Source: Delphinapterus leucas (Eukaryota; Chordata; Mammalia; Artiodactyla; Monodontidae). Taken from it: DNA of 64,000 nucleotides. A model generated the notes under the pieces. That model was not told the origin of the DNA and ran no database searches. It worked only from the letters and a program-made list of their open reading frames with translations. Positions 32,898 to 45,740 of this stretch are shown here, in pieces (the stretch's first letter is position 1; each line of letters opens with the position of its first letter). A program made the position numbers and the translations under genes. The stretch covers positions 41,388,614 to 41,452,613 of the forward strand of contig NW_022098036.1 of NCBI RefSeq assembly GCF_002288925.2. Direction: 5' to 3'.

Positions 32898-35800
32898 TTT
32901 TCTTTTCACTGTTAGATTTTAGAGGAAAGTATCTGTCCTTATATATTTATACCAAGCGTCCCCCATACCACTTGGAACTCTGAGAGTGTTCAACATTCAG
33001 TTGTTGTCTGAATGACTAAAGGATGTTTTACTTTCCTCTGTGAACTAGTAACTCGGGTGGTGAAACAGGTTCTTGAGAATGTATTTTTAACTTTTTCAAG
33101 GCTATTTTAAATGGATTAATCCTCTACTTTAAATATAATCCTAATGACACTCTAGATGATAAATATATTTCCAAAAAGATTTCACTTTTCAAATAATTAA
33201 TGAAAAAGGGTCATTTAAGGTTCATGGTAGTGAATTTTTAAATAAAGATTTTCCTGTTATATTTAATGTACACTTTTCTTTATGGATAAATATTTAGCAC
33301 TATTGGGAATGTCTGATTACTTAGTCAAACTCTGAACATTTCCTCTAATTAAAGTTGTATTTTATGGACTACAACAATTTTATGACTCTACAGATTAAAT
33401 CAAGATCAAGGATACACTTTAATGAGAAAATATGCTACAGAGAGTAATCATACAGCCTGGTGGTACACAGGAGAGTGGGAGGGCATGCTATACAATCTGT
33501 GTGATCAACGGGGAGTGGGTATTTGGAATGTTTGGCATGAGTGCATATTTGCATGAGACTTTGATTTTTTTCTTAACAGTATTTGGCAGTCTCTTCTCTT
33601 TGTCACTTCATGATTTGACTCTATCACCAACTGCTCCAAAGAGTTCTCCAAAGTCCAGTTTTGAAATGCTTGTTAATTTGCCATCATCCAGAATTGATTC
33701 TGGTTACCTGGTACACCATTTCAGAATGAATGCTTCTCAAAGCTGATAAATTATAACTGGGGGCACCTGAGAAATATTAAATATGTCCCAAAGCAAGGCT
33801 AATGTAGGCAAAGCACTTGATTATAAGTCTGGAAAACTGATATATTGATCTGCCAGTAACCAGCCAATCTCTTATATTGAAAAAAAAAAAAAACATGAGG
33901 TCACTAAGGGCTCTTCCATTCTGAAGACTAAATAGTTCTATCAGAAATATGTATCAGTATAGTTTTATGACAAAATTTAAACAAAAGGAGACTTTGCATA
34001 ATGGAATGTAAGTTTTTACTTCCATGGAATTGTTTGTGATATCGTGTTCACAAATGTAGTAATATCACAGATGTCTACAGGACTGTTGAAATTCACAAAA
34101 CTGTCACGTGGATTGGCTTTCTGAGGATTTGAGAGAACAGGCTGGAAAATTTGCAACATGAAATACAACATAAGAGTTAAATACATGCGTAAATGGATAT
34201 AAGCAGAGAAAAGATGAGATAAAATGCATGAAACATTTTCCTGAAATCTTGACACATTCCTTACCATCCCACACCAAGAAACTGAATGAAGAAAACAAGG
34301 ACGGGGAAGAGGAGTGGGTCATTACGACTCTTAGCAATAACATCTCCATGAACTCAGTACTGCATCTGTTAACTTTGGATTAAGAGTCAAAGACATTACA
34401 GAAGCCAGACTCAAGTCTTTACCCCTTTGACAATTACAATATGTCAATGATATATTTGCTTTGGAATTGTAGGGACTAGGGAAAGGGTATTAGGAAAGAA
34501 CGCTTTCTGAGATCAGAGTATCCTTTAGATTAGAATGGGGGAGGAGTGGAGAATAAGGTGGAGAATGTTCTGTTATCTCTGAAAAAATTAAGGGACAGAA
34601 AAAAACAGAGTGCCTTCTTGAAATGCCTCGTTCTGAGGTAATCTGAGCAATTGTTGTTTTTAACTTCCCCTCAGTTAAATATGCTTCCATCATGCTGTCT
34701 GTACAGAGCAATAATTTGTTTTGCTGTCGCTGTTGGCAAACAGGAGGTGTAAATATGTTTTTCAAACCCTCCAGGGGACTGTTGAGGTCTTCCCCACCCC
34801 CTTGAAGATTAATTTAAACTACAGCCTCTCCCTCTTTGGCGGGCTTCCATTCATGAGCCAGAGAGCAGTCCTTCTCCATCTGGAATTCTCAGTGAGGCAA
34901 CCCTAGCAAGCCCTCAGGGAAAAAAAAAAAAGTAAGCTTAAAAATCAACGTTTTGCTGCCACTAATAGTATTGAGAGTTTTGAAACTGTACATGATAATG
35001 TACATATATTGTCTAGATAGTGAACTTAATTTTCACAACTAGAGCCCTGGTGCTGGTACTTGCACTCACACGTGTACCTACCTACCATTTTTCAAATGGA
35101 GATCACAAATGTGAAAGAGGGGAAATCATATGTACTATGATTGGGAAGGAATCCTATTCTGTCCTGTATCTTTGGGTATTTCATGCATGGCTTTTAACAG
35201 CCACTTGGAGGTCTACTTTAATTTTCACATAGCTACAAAGAGAACATATGTGTCACACAAAAGGCTCAAACAGGCAATACACAGAGCTAGTTAAATAGAC
35301 ATGGTTACACCGCTACTAGGTTTGTCAGTTTACAAAGAAAATTAAAAGCTTCTGTCCACCAGAAAATGTCACCTGGAAACGAAGTGTAAAGATACATTCT
35401 CCCTTGAATAAATGGATAATTCCTAAACACTGTATTTCCTTGATTATAGACATAACTGTTTATTTAAATAACTATTTCTGACATTGAGAATTTTCAGACA
35501 GTCAATAAATGCACTTAATGTAATGTTTCTTTATGTTTCACCAACATGCTATTGTTAAAGAGACAGAGTGTCCTGCAATCATTGGCATCTTAAAATGAAC
35601 AAAAAATGGTATATGGAAACAATCCCCTTGACAATGAATTAAGTGGATAGATAGTGGCATTGTTCCTGTACTCAAGAGCTGAGGAGAAATTAATATTGGT
35701 GAATGTTGATAATTCTGGTATAGGTGTCACAAATATTAAAAATGTCAAAATACAAAGGATTTGTGACTCTTTCCATTTTTAATTAAATTATTAAATATAG

Positions 35801-36325
35801 TGTTCAATAATCAATATGTTACTTAAAGAAAACTTCTTAACTGGTGAGCTTTAGAAATTGATGTGCATATCTTGAATGAATTAACTGTGTGCCAAAATGT
35901 GCATCTAATTTGTGTGGATTAGCAGAAGGCCTCATCTTGTCATTTCTGCAGCATCTGCCTTCATTCATGATATTAGTCCATATAAACACAAATATAATTT
36001 TCTGCATGTGCTATGTTATAAAAAGTTGGAGAATCATGTACATAAAAGGGAAAAGTTGGAGAAATTATTAAAGTATATTATAACTGTTTTGTGAAGGAAC
36101 TGTTTCTGCTGACCACATGTATTAAAATCCCAAACCAACTGTTGAGTCTCCTTCTAATAGTCAAGTTTATAAACAAGCTGGAAAAATCCCTCAGTGACTG
36201 AAGAGATGTTACAAATATATGGTTGATGCCAAGACAAAAATATTTTAATACATAGGACCTGAAGACAGAAATTAAGCTATGTTCATAATAAATCATAAAT
36301 CAAGGACATACTTTAACCAAGCCAC
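32898..36325. other. Long AT-rich stretch with few recognisable repeats
   Basis: No gene found. Frames of 60-104 codons at 33.43, 34.02, 34.49 and 35.02 kb lack domains. An A run lies near 33.88 kb. A weak MIR-like antisense patch may lie at 35.02-35.12 kb (CAAATGGAGATCACAAATG). The rest looks single-copy. Confidence 0.4.
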
Positions 36326-36329
36326 GAAT

Positions 36330-36900
36330 GGCATTCACAAATGGAAATTCAAGGCCATTGGGAAGCGAGCAGGAACTGGTACGAAAGTGAATGTATAAGA
36401 TCATGATGGATTGGTGAGACAGTCAAGAAACTGTGGCAAAGCCTTAAAAGAAAATTTTCCCTGGAGCACTGGAATGTATTAGTCCTGAAGTAGAAATTTT
36501 ACATCAGGGGCTTGGTAGGATTGCAGTTAGGTTTCAAGAATATTACTCTGCTAATTAAGCTACTAGAGGAAGGGGACAGGAAAGAAAAGATCAGTTAAAA
36601 TATGATTTCAACGGCCTTATAAGAAATAAAGCAATAGGAAGAGAAAGATGGAAATGAATATTAAGGGCTTATGGAAGTAATTTACTGCATGTGGAAAGCA
36701 AGAAAGAGGAAAAGGAATTAGAAACAATACAAAGTTTTTATGCTTGAGTGACTCAGAAGATGGCAATGGAAATAAAGGTGGTAAGGAAAATGTAAAAACA
36801 GATATGAGGATAAAATTATGAATTCAACTTTAGAATATGTTTTTAGAGGTATTAATGGAATGTGGAGCTGGAAATTATAAGCAGAGGTTGAGAATCAGTA
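36330..36900 (-). mobile_element. Possible L2-type LINE fragment
   Basis: Purine-rich sequence with blocks in the order of the antisense L2 3' half, such as TTGAGTGACTCAGAAGATGGCAATGG-like sequence and AGCTGGAAATTATAAGC. Strongly diverged, so strand and class are tentative. Confidence 0.4.
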
Positions 36901-36917
36901 GCAAAATCTGCATTCAA

Positions 36918-37911
36918 AAGCAGCTCAGTATCAAAAAAACCAAACAACCCAATCAAAAAATGGGCAGAAGACCTAAATAGACATTTCTCCAAAGAAGACA
37001 TAGAGATGGCCAGAAGCACATGAAAAGCTGCTCAACATCACTAATTATTAGAGAAATGCAAATCAAAACTACAATGAGGTATCACCTCACACCAGTCAGA
37101 ATGGCCATCATAAAAAAATGTACAAATAATAAATGCTGGAGAGAGTGTGGAGAAAAGGGAACACCCTTGCACTGTTGGTGGGAATGTAAATTGATACAGC
37201 CACTATGGAGAACAGTATGGAGGTTCCTTAAAAAACTAAAAATAAAACTACTATATAACCCAGCAATCCCACTACTGTGCATATACCCTGAGAAAACCAT
37301 AATTCAAAAAGACACATTTACCCCAATGTTCACTGCAGCACTATTTACAATAGCCAGGACATGGAAACAACCTGTGTCCATCGACAGATGAATGGATAAA
37401 GAAGATGTGGTACCTATATACAATGGAATATTACTCAACCATAAAAAGGAACAAAATTGGGTCATTTGTAGTGAGGTGGATGGACCTAGGGTCTGTCATA
37501 CAGAGTGAAGTGAGCCAGCAAGAGAAAAATAAATATCATATGTTAACGCATGTATGTGGAATCTAGAAAAATGGTACAGATGAAACTAGTTCCAGGGCAG
37601 GAATAGAGATGTAGATGTAGAGAATGGGCGTGTGGACACAGGGTAGGAGGGGAGGGTGGGACGCATTGGGAGACTAGGTTTGACATAAATACACTACCAT
37701 GTGTAAAATAGATAACTAGTGGGAACCTGCAGTATAGCACAGGGAGCTCAGCTCGGTGCTCTGTGACAACCTAGATGGGTGGGATGGGGGGGTTGGGAGG
37801 GAGATCCTAGAGGGAGGGGATATATGTATACATATAGCTGATTTACTTCACTGTACAGCAGAAACTAACACAACATTGTAAAGCAATTATACTCCAATTA
37901 AAAAAAAAAAA
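36918..37911 (+). mobile_element. 5'-truncated L1 LINE 3' end
   Basis: Begins in ORF2 at CAGTATCAAAAAAACCAAAC and continues through the Cys-rich C-terminal domain (frame 37020-37391, with [18 protein letters not shown]) to the 3' UTR and an A tail at 37900-37911. The 3' UTR differs from that of the 7.46 and 24.94 kb copies (ends CCAATTAAA). A frameshift after codon 120 of that frame breaks the end of ORF2. Confidence 0.95.
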
Positions 37912-38615
37912 GGGTATGGGTTGAAACACATTTCTACGTGTGGTTAGCTCTAAGATCCTTTCTGCCTTTTTCTTCTCATTATTAGCTGGGATTATTTAAC
38001 CTTTTGGTTAAACTACATTATTTGTGACATTGTATCACCCATTGCTACTGTAATAGGAGTGACTAAGAGCCCTCAATGTTCCTAGAGTAGTTGTAGATAC
38101 TAAGTGACAATATATGTCAGTGCATAATAAAATGACCTAGTACCTAGTCATAGTGCCCAGCGGAAGTTAGTTTCTGTCCTTTGGAAATAAGAGAGAGAAA
38201 AGGCTTTCAGATATGGCTTTCAGAATTATTTACATGAGTGTGATAATGAAAATAATTTAGTTTAATGATATTCTATGAAGAAAAGTGAAGAGACACAAGA
38301 GAGGCGAGACATAGACTTGGGGGAAGTTATCTTTCAGCAGATGGAGAATGAACAAATGTGGAAGTAAATAGCAGATTATAGATTTTGGAGGAGAATCAGT
38401 AAAACTCAACAGGATGAACACAAACAAAAAAGAATATAAAAGAAGGTGTAATGGCAGTCATTTGTTCAGAGGTACATTGAGGTATATTAAAAAAAACCTT
38501 AAAGGACCACTGAATTTTACTGTTAGGAAGCATTATGAAAGGAAATTCAATAGAAAGGCAGAGAAATGTCAGAATTTCAGAGGTAATGTCTGTGGATACC
38601 AAAAAATAAATTGCA
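37912..38615. other. AT-rich sequence, nothing recognised
   Basis: Frames at 38396-38656 (both strands) are short and without domains. Confidence 0.4.
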
Positions 38616-38618
38616 TGC

Positions 38619-39014
38619 TGTATTAGTTTGCTAGGGCTGCTATAACAAAATACCACAGTTTGGGTGGCTAAAACAACAGAAATTTATTTTCTCATAGTTC
38701 TGGAGGCTAGAAGTCCAAGCTCAAAATGTTGACAGGTTTGGTTTCTCCTGACTCTTCTCTCCTTGGCTTTCAGACGGCCGCGTTCTTTCTGCGACCTCAT
38801 ATGTCCTTTTTTCTGTGTGCTCTCACCACCACCCCACGCACTGGTATCTCTTTCTGTTCTTATAAGGACACTAGTCTTCTTGGATTAGGGCACCACTCTT
38901 ATGATCTCATTTAAACTTATTACCTCTTTAAAGGCCCTACCTCCAAGTACAGTCACACTGGAGGTTAGGGCTTCAACATATGGATTTTGGGGGATAGAAT
39001 TCAGTTTATAACAC
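38619..39014 (-). mobile_element. MLT1/MST-type MaLR solo LTR
   Basis: Starts TGTATTAGTTTGCTAGGGC and ends ...TTATAACACA. Well-known internal blocks are present: AACAACAGAAATTTATTTTC, TTCTGGAGGCTAGAAGTCC, CTTATAAGGACAC and TTCAACATATGGATTTTGGG. This is the antisense orientation of a MaLR LTR. Confidence 0.88.
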
Positions 39015-39025
39015 ATGTATTCTTT

Positions 39026-39029
<4 letters not shown>

Positions 39030-39080
<51 letters not shown>
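39030..39080. repeat. (TA)n(CA)n compound microsatellite
   Basis: About 13 TA units followed by about 11 CA units just outside the MaLR LTR. Confidence 0.95.
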
Positions 39081-39109
39081 TATACACTCATATATATACA
39101 TATTTTTTA

Positions 39110-39840
39110 CTTTGGTCCTATTTAATATATTCTTAAACTTTATTATATTTCAGATATACTTAAGAACTTATCAAAATATAATGAGCCCTATCATATTCAC
39201 TTCATAACTTAAGAAAAAAGAAACAGTTTTCAAAGAAGAAAATCTTCTGCATACCTATCTCTCAGGCCTCAGAGCTAACCTCTATCCTGAATATGGCATT
39301 ATCCTTATTATTATCCCTAAACAATATATAATTTTACATGCTGCTAAACTTTACATAAATAATATCATCAGCAATTTGTCTTCTCTGTGTGATATTTGTG
39401 TTTGATAGACTGTAGTTCTAATCCATTCACTTTCACTGCTGTCCACTCTTGTTGTATGAAATGAATATGGCACAAATTTCCACTGTCTTGTTAATGGATA
39501 TTCAAGTGATTTGTCATCATTTATACTATTACAGAGAAACTGTGGTGAACATTCTGGTGCATGTCTCCAGGTGCAAATGAGTGGGTTTCCTTAGAATGAT
39601 TTATTGTAGGATGGAATTCCTGATTCATAAGAATGTACGTCTTCAACTTTAACTGTTTAGATATTGCTGAATTGCTTTCCAAAGGGTCTATCAATTTACC
39701 TATCCATTGGTCATGTACAAGAATTTCTTTTGAGCCAAAGTCTTACTAACACAGAGTCGTCAGACAAGTTTTTCAATCTCTGTGCCACACAGTATATAAT
39801 TCTGATATTAATTTGCATATAAGAATATATTTTTATTATT
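39110..39840 (-). mobile_element. Old L1M (L1ME-like) fragment
   Basis: Antisense L1 3' sequence: CCCTAAACAATATATAAT, TTCACTTTCACTGCTGT, TGGTGAACATTCTGGTGCATGTCTCC-type order, and GAATTGCTTTCCAAAGGG. Very diverged. Confidence 0.7.
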
Positions 39841-40231
39841 CTTTCTCCTGCTCTGTGCTCCAACTCACCCTTATGGACTGCATTGCTAGGGTTCCTTGCT
39901 ATCTGGCTTCTGGTTGAGTTTATCTAATGAAAGGCACAGGTAGAAGATGAGAGGGCTGGAGGGAAGAGAAATATAAGTATTTCTTCCCCCTTTCCTCTGC
40001 TTTGGCATAGGGATTCTGCCAGTTGCTGAGTCCCACTCCAACCACAGATCTGATCAGGTGGTCTTTTATTACAGGGGCTGTCATTGAATTCCTACAAAAC
40101 TATTCCCTCCCCTTTTCTATTGGTAGCAGGTATAATGGCTTCCTAGTGTTGCTAATCTCTAGGTGCCTCAAATTTTCTTGTTAATTTCTTCAACTTTGCC
40201 TAACCTCCTGGTTAAAAATATCTTTAGTTTT
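39841..40231. other. Spacer before a CHR SINE, nothing recognised
   Basis: No frame or repeat that I can support. Confidence 0.35.
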
Positions 40232-40442
40232 GGGGCCTCCCTGGTGGCGCAGTGGTTGAGAGTCCGCCTGCCAATGCAGGGGACGCGGGTTCGTGCCCCG
40301 GTCCGGGAGGATCCCACATGCCATGGAGCGACTAGGCCCGTGAACCATGACCGCTGAGCCTGCTCGTCCAGAGCCTGTGCTCCACAACGGGAGAGGCCCC
40401 AACAGTGAGAGGCCCGCATACCACAAAAAAAAAAAAAAAAAA
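40232..40442 (+). mobile_element. CHR-type tRNA-derived SINE
   Basis: About 193 bp plus an A tail of 18 (40425-40442). A box TGGCGCAGTGG and B box GGTTCGTGCCC are intact. It has a few more substitutions than the 27.3 kb copy. ATCTTTA occurs on both sides (40220-40226 and 40442-40448), a possible duplication with extra T between it and the SINE start. Confidence 0.95.
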
Positions 40443-40519
40443 TCTTTAACCATCTATTGAATTTACTTTCTTGACATGACCTTGAATGATACAAAGAAAT
40501 ACTATGAAAACTCTCTTCT

Positions 40520-41720
40520 GAACCCCATTCACCCGATTCCCACTACCTACTATTAATATTTTTGTTAATGCTATTTGGAGCTAATATAGAGATATTTTTA
40601 TACCTATTAAAGCAGTTAAACTATGAGTTCTCATCTTTTTTTATCACAAATGGTGAGAAGCATTATCACTATTTGCATATACAATATTGATATACAATAG
40701 TCAACTTTCTTCAACTTGGTATCTTTTTCTGTTGTTATTATAATATACTATGGTGGTGATCCTGCCAGTACATAAGGAGCTTCCTCATTGTGATATTTAA
40801 TAAATGCATAGTAGTCCATTTATGAATATATGTTAATTCATTTTTTCAACCCTCTAATAATGGATATTTAGATTATTTATATCATGTTATTACTAGTGAT
40901 CTTTCAATAAATAACTTAATGTATAAATCAATGTTCATGTAGATTTGCTGGGTCAAAGTTATATGAATCTATTGTCTTAATAATTCTGTCAAATTGCACT
41001 CTCTTAGGATTAAAGTCGTTTGCAGTTCCATCTGCAATGTATGACAGAGTCTAGTAACCTGCAGTCTAAATAGTACAGTGTATCATCAGATGTTTGCAAG
41101 ATTATTAATCTGATATCTGAGATACGCTACTTCCTAGTTGTTTTAATTGGCATTGCCTTTATATTGGTGTTTGAAAGACATTTTCATGTTTAAAAGTTAT
41201 TTATATTTCTTTTACTGAGAACTACATGTTCATATCCTATACCCATATTATATTGAAGTTTATTCTTTTTCTTTTCAATTTGTAGGCATACTTTACTAAT
41301 ATAAGGGAAGCTGTCTCACCTTTCTTTTTCTGTGATATGAGTCACAATTTTTTTCCCACGTTGTCATTTTCCTTTTCAATCTGTTGTTGTTGGATGTTAC
41401 CATGCAGAATTTTTTTACGTTTCTATAGAGGAATTTTTCAGTCCTTTCTTTAATGTTTGTTTGAATTTTTATTTTCAGAAAGAATTTATACACTCAGAGT
41501 TTATAAAATATTCTTCCATGAGTCCTCCTAGTACTTTATTTCATATATTACATGGAAACATTTTTCCAGTTGGACTATTTTTCTGATGTGTGGACGTAAC
41601 TTCTTTCTCCTACATTGAATAATGCTAGGTATGTTTTCAAAGTTTCTTCTTTATTTATTCAAGTAAAATCTTTATTTATTTATATCTTTTAAACACAGCA
41701 TATATTGTTTCCAAATTTTC
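40520..41720 (-). mobile_element. Old L1M (L1ME-like) fragment
   Basis: Antisense L1 motifs in order: AAATGCATAGTAGTCCATTTATG, TGGATATTTAGATTATTTAT, TTGCTGGGTCAAAGTTATATG, CAAATTGCACTCTC and TTTTAATTGGCATTGCC. High divergence. Confidence 0.6.
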
Positions 41721-42305
41721 AATATCTGTAGTTTTTTTGGCTTCTCATTTTGCTGCTTGTTATTTCCAGTAATTCTTAGTTATGGTGGCTTGTTTATTTC
41801 TACTTTTGGAAATGTTTTATTGTGAGCTCAACTTTGGCAGGATTTTACATGTGGGAATCTATGTGTCCTAAATGGAAGTGAATCCCTTCAGAGAATATTT
41901 TTATTTCTTTCTGCTAGGCACCACTAGGCAATAATAATTTTTAAATTAAAGTTCCAACTTAGGGTTTCTTGGACCATATAGGTAATATAAATAACAAATT
42001 TCAATCCCCAGTGAAAGGAGAAAGACCTTCACATGTGAAATCTCAGAAAAAGATTTTACTTTCCCAAGATTCTAGGTTAATAAGACCTGTAAACAGCCTC
42101 AAGGCACCTGTGGTTTCAGCATCCTCATAACAAACTTGTTTTCTACTTTATCACTCTCACCGCCTGCAGATTTCACTTATTTTCTTGAGAGCACAAGGTT
42201 GGTGGTTGTATTTTACTTAGCATTTTTTAGGACGTCTACAGTGGGAGAAACTTTTTTTTCTAGGATATCTAGTCAGCTATCTTGCTGGCAGTGATAATAT
42301 AAGAT
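41721..42305. other. AT-rich sequence, possibly L1M-related
   Basis: Blocks near 41.82-41.95 kb (TGTGAGCTCAACTTTGGCAGG, TTTCTGCTAGGCACC) recall L1M 3' UTR sequence, but orientation and extent are unclear. Confidence 0.3.
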
Positions 42306-42309
42306 GATT

Positions 42310-42600
42310 TTTGGTATAAATGAAAGAAAGATAGGGAAATAATTTAAAGCAAGAACAGCATTTAGGACATATTTCTTTTAGGACAAAAACATTTTACCAT
42401 GTTTTTAGGCAGAACATAAGGTGTAAAACTTAAGGAAACTGAAGTATTCCAGCAAGTAATATCAGATAAAGGGTGTTCCAGACAAAAAGAACAGAGAGAG
42501 CGCATATAAAGGGGTCAAAAATGATAGGACAACCTAGACTAAAATGAAAAGTATCTATTTCTGGCTGGAGTACAAAAATCAAAAGCAATACTTAAGATTA
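42310..42600 (-). mobile_element. Possible L2-type LINE fragment
   Basis: An AAAGGGTGTTCCAGACAAAAAGAACAG block resembles the GGCGTTCCAGGCAGAGGGAACAG segment of an ancient L2/L3-type repeat read antisense. Confidence 0.4.
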
Positions 42601-44070
42601 GAAATATACAGTGTGTCCAGATCGTGGGGAATTGGGAATATGATGCTGAAAATTTTATAATTTTGTCTGAACCTAAATGAGAAATTTTAGTTGAATGCTG
42701 GCCTTACAAAGAGCTGGCTCCAGTAATATTGTTTGCAACCTCATTATTAGACTCTATATTCCTTTTATTCTAAGCTGCAGCCATTTGACTTGTTCAGTTC
42801 CTTCTCTAGGACCAGCCTGACCTGAGACAGGGAGTCCTAATGTGACAAAATAATCTTAGGTTGTTTCTTCCATCCGGTTGTGCCTGCATGCTTGTACTGT
42901 TTATGTACTCTCGGTATTAAGAGATGATGTGAAAATGAGTTTTTATTGAGAATTCCTCAGCAAACAGTTAAAAACTTGTATAACTATTTCTTACAATCAC
43001 TTATTAGGTAAATGTGCATCTAAGAGTAGCAAGAAAAATCTAGGGTTGCTGCTCATTGACTAAAGGCAAACAGAGATAATTGGATTTGTTAGACAAATGA
43101 GGAAAAAAAAAAGTTAAAAAGAACTCCAAATGTTTCATGAACTGATTCAGTTTGGAACGAGGTAGGCAGTGACCAACTGCTAATACTTTTCATTAAATCA
43201 TCTTGTGAGAATAGTTTGGGTTGTTGCTGTGGATGTTTTCTGAACAGTATCAGAGACATGGGCTTGGGCCCAAATCTGTCTTTTAGTGCAACCCTCCTTC
43301 CCCTACTATGGGTACTCGGTGATAATCAGGCAGCTGGAACCTCTCAGGGAGGTCCTCATTCTATAACACCTGTGGGCTACTCAGGAATGAAAGGGTCATC
43401 TTACGTATATATGTATTTGTATTCTACTATGCAATTTAGTACAAAGATCTTTGCTTTAACTGTTTAGATGTCAATCATATTTATTTTGTCAGAGATGAGG
43501 AAGAAATCTAGAACTCTCTGAATTAAACCTAACTAAAAGTAACTATATTACAGATACTGGAGTTTCAGAATTTGTTACACGTAATCTGGTTCTCATAAGT
43601 GAGAAATTGTCTTATTAACAGCCCTAAATCCTGCTCCTGCTTGCTTAGGCTGCTGGCTTTCATTAGAATAGAGCCTTGACTTTGTGTAGTTTCTCTTAGA
43701 TATTTGAGTGTTGTGCCTGGAAGCCAAACCCCTGCTATGATTTTACAAACTTGGCAACATGAAGAGCCTGCTTAGATATCAAAATATGCCTACACTCTTA
43801 TCCCCCATACTATACTTGAATACATTTTGCACTTGTTGCCAACAAGCTTTTGCTTCATGTTAAATTTCTAAGTCAAATCTTTACTGTTTATCAGACTGGA
43901 ATTTCTTTCAGCCCTGCCCCTGCACAGGTCTCAATTCTCAATCTGATTTTTGGACCTTCTATGTCTGCCCTAGTATGCTGTAATTAAATGCAATTTGCCC
44001 ATCCACTTTACAAAATATGACTAGAAAAGTTTTTAATGCTGAGGTCAGAGCAGAGTTTTGTAGCAGGGAT
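42601..44070. other. AT-rich sequence, nothing recognised
   Basis: A frame at 43216-43467 (83 codons) has no domain. No clear repeats. Confidence 0.4.
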
Positions 44071-44072
44071 AC

Positions 44073-44583
44073 TGCATTAATTATATTGCTGCTTAACAAA
44101 TTATTACAAACTTAGAGGCTTAGAACAACATACATTTATTATCTCACAGTTTTGATGGATCAGGAGTCTAGGCATGGTTTAACTGGGTCCTCTGCTCAGC
44201 ATCTCATAGGTTGCAATCTAGTTGTTTGCCAGGCTGCGGACGTGACTGTCAGAAAATTTTAATTTCTTGTGGTTGTAGGACTGAGGTCGCTGCTTTCCTG
44301 CTGGCTGTTAGCAACTCTCAGCAACTAGAGGCCCTGGCTGTTCCTTGCTACTTAGTGCTCTCATAATATTGCCACTTACTTCTTCGAAGCCAGCAGGAGA
44401 AACTCTTATTCCAGTCTGCTAAAACAGAAGAGCAGCTGTACTGTATAACAACAAGGGAATGACTTTCCGATTACCTTTGCCATATTCTATTGGCCAGAAG
44501 CAAGTCACAAGTTCAATTCCCACTCAAGATGATTATACAAAGGCATGACTCATTGGGGATTATCCTAGAATTCTGCCTACCAC
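44073..44583 (-). mobile_element. Old MaLR (MLT1-type) solo LTR
   Basis: Starts TGCATTAATTATATTGCTGC and ends ...TTCTGCCTACCACA. Contains AACAAATTATTACAAACTTAG and AGGCTTAGAACAACATACATTTATTATCTCACAG, typical of antisense MLT1 LTRs. Confidence 0.7.
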
Positions 44584-44728
44584 AGATACAAATTTGAAAA
44601 CTGAAGCACAAGGAATTTCACCTATTACCACCTCCTCGAAAGTCCACCTATTACCAATTCCTCAAAAAAGAAAAATATAAAATAATAACAAAACGGAAAA
44701 TACCTAATAGATGCACATAATAAGTGCC
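44584..44728. other. Spacer between two old LTRs
   Basis: A-rich, nothing recognised. Confidence 0.4.
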
Positions 44729-45274
44729 TGTTGTAATGATTACTCTTATGTGCTAGCTTGACTGGACCATGGGGTGCCCAGATATTTAGTCAATCATCAT
44801 TACAAGCATTTCTGTGAGAGTATTTTTGGATGAATTTAATATTTAAATCAATAAAACGAGTAAAGGAGATTTCCTTCCTTAATGTAAGTAGGCCTCATCC
44901 AATTTGTTGAAGGCCTGAATAAAACAAAAGGCTGACCTTCTCCCAAATAAGGGGGGATTCCTCTTGCCTGACTACTTTTGAGCTGGATCATAGTGTTCCG
45001 TTTTGTTTTGTTTTCTTCCCACCTTCAGACTCAAACTGAAACACTGGCTCTTCTGAGTCTCAGGAATGTGGGTCTGCAGACTGAAACCACACTGTCAGCT
45101 CTCCTGGCTCTCCAGCTTGCCAGCTACCAATCTTAGAACTTATCAGCCTCCACAACTGCATGAGCCAATTCCTTATAATCAACCAATCAATCAGTCAATC
45201 TCTTTCTCTCTCTCTTCCTCTCTTACTTCTACATCCTATTGGCTCTGTTTCTCTGGAGAACCCTGACTAATACA
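44729..45274 (+). mobile_element. Old mammalian LTR (ERVL/MaLR type), same family as 28.1 kb
   Basis: Starts TGTTGTAATGATTACTC, then GCTAGCTTGACTGGACCATGG, GGCCTCATCCAATTTGTTGAAGG-type sequence, CTCCTGGCTCTCCAGC, and ends TTCTCTGGAGAACCCTGACTAATACA. The end is the reverse complement of the start of the 28.08 kb copy. Confidence 0.8.
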
Positions 45275-45399
45275 CCTGTTAAACTGTGATTGTATCACAG
45301 TACGTTACATTAATCACCAAGTAAGCATTATCTAACAAATCACTAATTACTAATCCAGCATTATCAAATAAACCCCATTATTTAGATGGAAAACATCAT
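45275..45399. other. Spacer before a SINE
   Basis: AT-rich, nothing recognised. Confidence 0.4.
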
Positions 45400-45415
45400 C
45401 ATCTTTGTTGGTTTT
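45400..45415. repeat. Left target-site duplication of the next SINE
   Basis: CATCTTTGTTGGTTTT, matched with one change at 45725-45740. Confidence 0.85.
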
Positions 45416-45724
45416 TTTTTTTTTTTAGCTGCGTTGGGTCTTTGTTGCTGCTAGCGGGCCCTCTCCAGTTGCTGCGAGCAGGGGCCACTCTTCACCGCGG
45501 TGCACAGGTTTCTCACTGCGGTGGCTTCTCCTGTTGTGGAGCACGGGATCCAGGTACACAGGCTTCAGTAGCTGTGGCTCGCGGGCTCTAGAGCGCAGGC
45601 TCGTACTTGTGGCGCACAGGCCCAGCTGCTCTGCGGCATGTGGGACCTTCCTGGACCAGGGATCAAACCCGTGTCCCCTGCATTGGCAGGAGAATTCTTA
45701 ACCACTGCACCACCAGGGAAGTCC
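45416..45724 (-). mobile_element. CHR-related SINE, longer form
   Basis: A T-run at the left is the antisense A tail. The tRNA-like head ends at the right with ACTGCACCACCAGGGAAGTC. The body holds repeated TGTGGCTCGCGGGC-type units. A 16-bp duplication with one mismatch flanks it. Confidence 0.95.
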
Positions 45725-45740
45725 CATCTTTATTGGTTTT
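45725..45740. repeat. Right target-site duplication of the SINE
   Basis: CATCTTTATTGGTTTT, one base different from 45400-45415. Confidence 0.85.
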
